NCBI RefSeq assembly: GCF_027580225.2
Contig: NC_073361.2
Coordinates: 27,421,001 to 27,485,000, forward strand
Reading direction: 5' to 3'
Source: Misgurnus anguillicaudatus
Lineage: Eukaryota; Chordata; Actinopteri; Cypriniformes; Cobitidae
Length of the DNA: 64,000 nt
Positions 63,822 through 64,000 of this stretch are shown piece by piece. Made by a program: the position numbers and the translations under genes. The notes under the pieces were generated by a model. The model saw nothing but the letters and a program-made list of their open reading frames with translations, was not told where the DNA came from and made no database searches. Each line of letters opens with the position of its first letter. Positions within the stretch are counted from its first letter, which is position 1.

Positions 63822-64000
63822 GATATGAAGAGTTTGGTTCCAAAACGCAATAAATCCATTTTGACAAATTTTGGTAAAAACGTGTTTTCTATACCAAGAA
63901 AGTGACAAGATGAAAACAACTATTTTCTGTTACAAACTTTCACATAGCATCTTTAGGTTATAAAAACATAAAAAATTCAAATCCATAAGTTGATTTTCAA
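63822..64000. mobile_element. Terminal arm of the TATGAAGAGTTTGG family, cut by the window end
   Basis: Starts TATGAAGAGTTTGGTTCC and is the reverse complement of 61255-61440 along its whole length. Confidence 0.75.

Overview
The window looks like a teleost, most likely cyprinid-type, nuclear genome. It is AT-rich and dominated by DNA-transposon relics (hAT-like elements, long foldback elements, elements with TA or TTAA target sites), L2-type LINE pieces, a Ty3/Gypsy chromovirus and minisatellites. The only host genes I can support are two multi-exon vertebrate genes on the minus strand. No bacterial-style operon, CRISPR array or rRNA gene is present. The species assignment is inference; the vertebrate assignment rests on two recognisable genes.

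Genes. A two-exon C1q-like gene best matching C1QL3 lies at 37143-39405 (minus). It encodes a 257-residue secreted synaptic-organiser-type protein with a Gly-X-Y collagen stretch and a C1q head. The last coding exon of rsu1 (Ras suppressor 1, an adhesion adaptor) lies at 46288-46390 (minus). The rest of rsu1 must lie to the right, so most or all of 46391-64000 is probably rsu1 intron. C1QL3 and RSU1 are neighbours in the same orientation on human 10p13, so this is conserved synteny. The 37 kb downstream of c1ql3 holds no host gene that I can see.

Layout. 1-17800: gene desert with nested foldback DNA elements, an L2 fragment and a few stretches of unique-looking sequence that could be conserved non-coding elements. 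17845-19690 and 23925-25445: three blocks of a 24-bp minisatellite that repeatedly carries the CRE palindrome TGACGTCA and stays in frame (8-residue repeats). The first two blocks are separated only by a 252-bp solo LTR. 21297-22701: a nest of transposons with a nearly perfect 107-bp palindrome. 25833-31588: a complete Ty3/Gypsy chromovirus of the Tf1/sushi type on the minus strand. Its two 739-bp LTRs appear identical, gag and pol are both open, and the sequence predicts self-primed reverse transcription. 33475-36245: hAT and foldback elements. 36800-39600: c1ql3. 40000-46287: intergenic repeats and possible regulatory blocks. 46288-64000: rsu1 3' end and intron with more elements, a long (AT)n tract and, at 55293-56163, a very homogeneous 19/20-bp tandem array that has no stop codon in any of six frames.

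How the parts relate. The host genes are not an operon; they share a locus and possibly regulatory DNA. The chromovirus components form one functional unit: LTR promoter, self-primer, gag, -1 frameshift, protease-RT-RNaseH-integrase-chromodomain, polypurine tract and second LTR. Everything else is best read as layered insertions whose nesting order gives a relative history.
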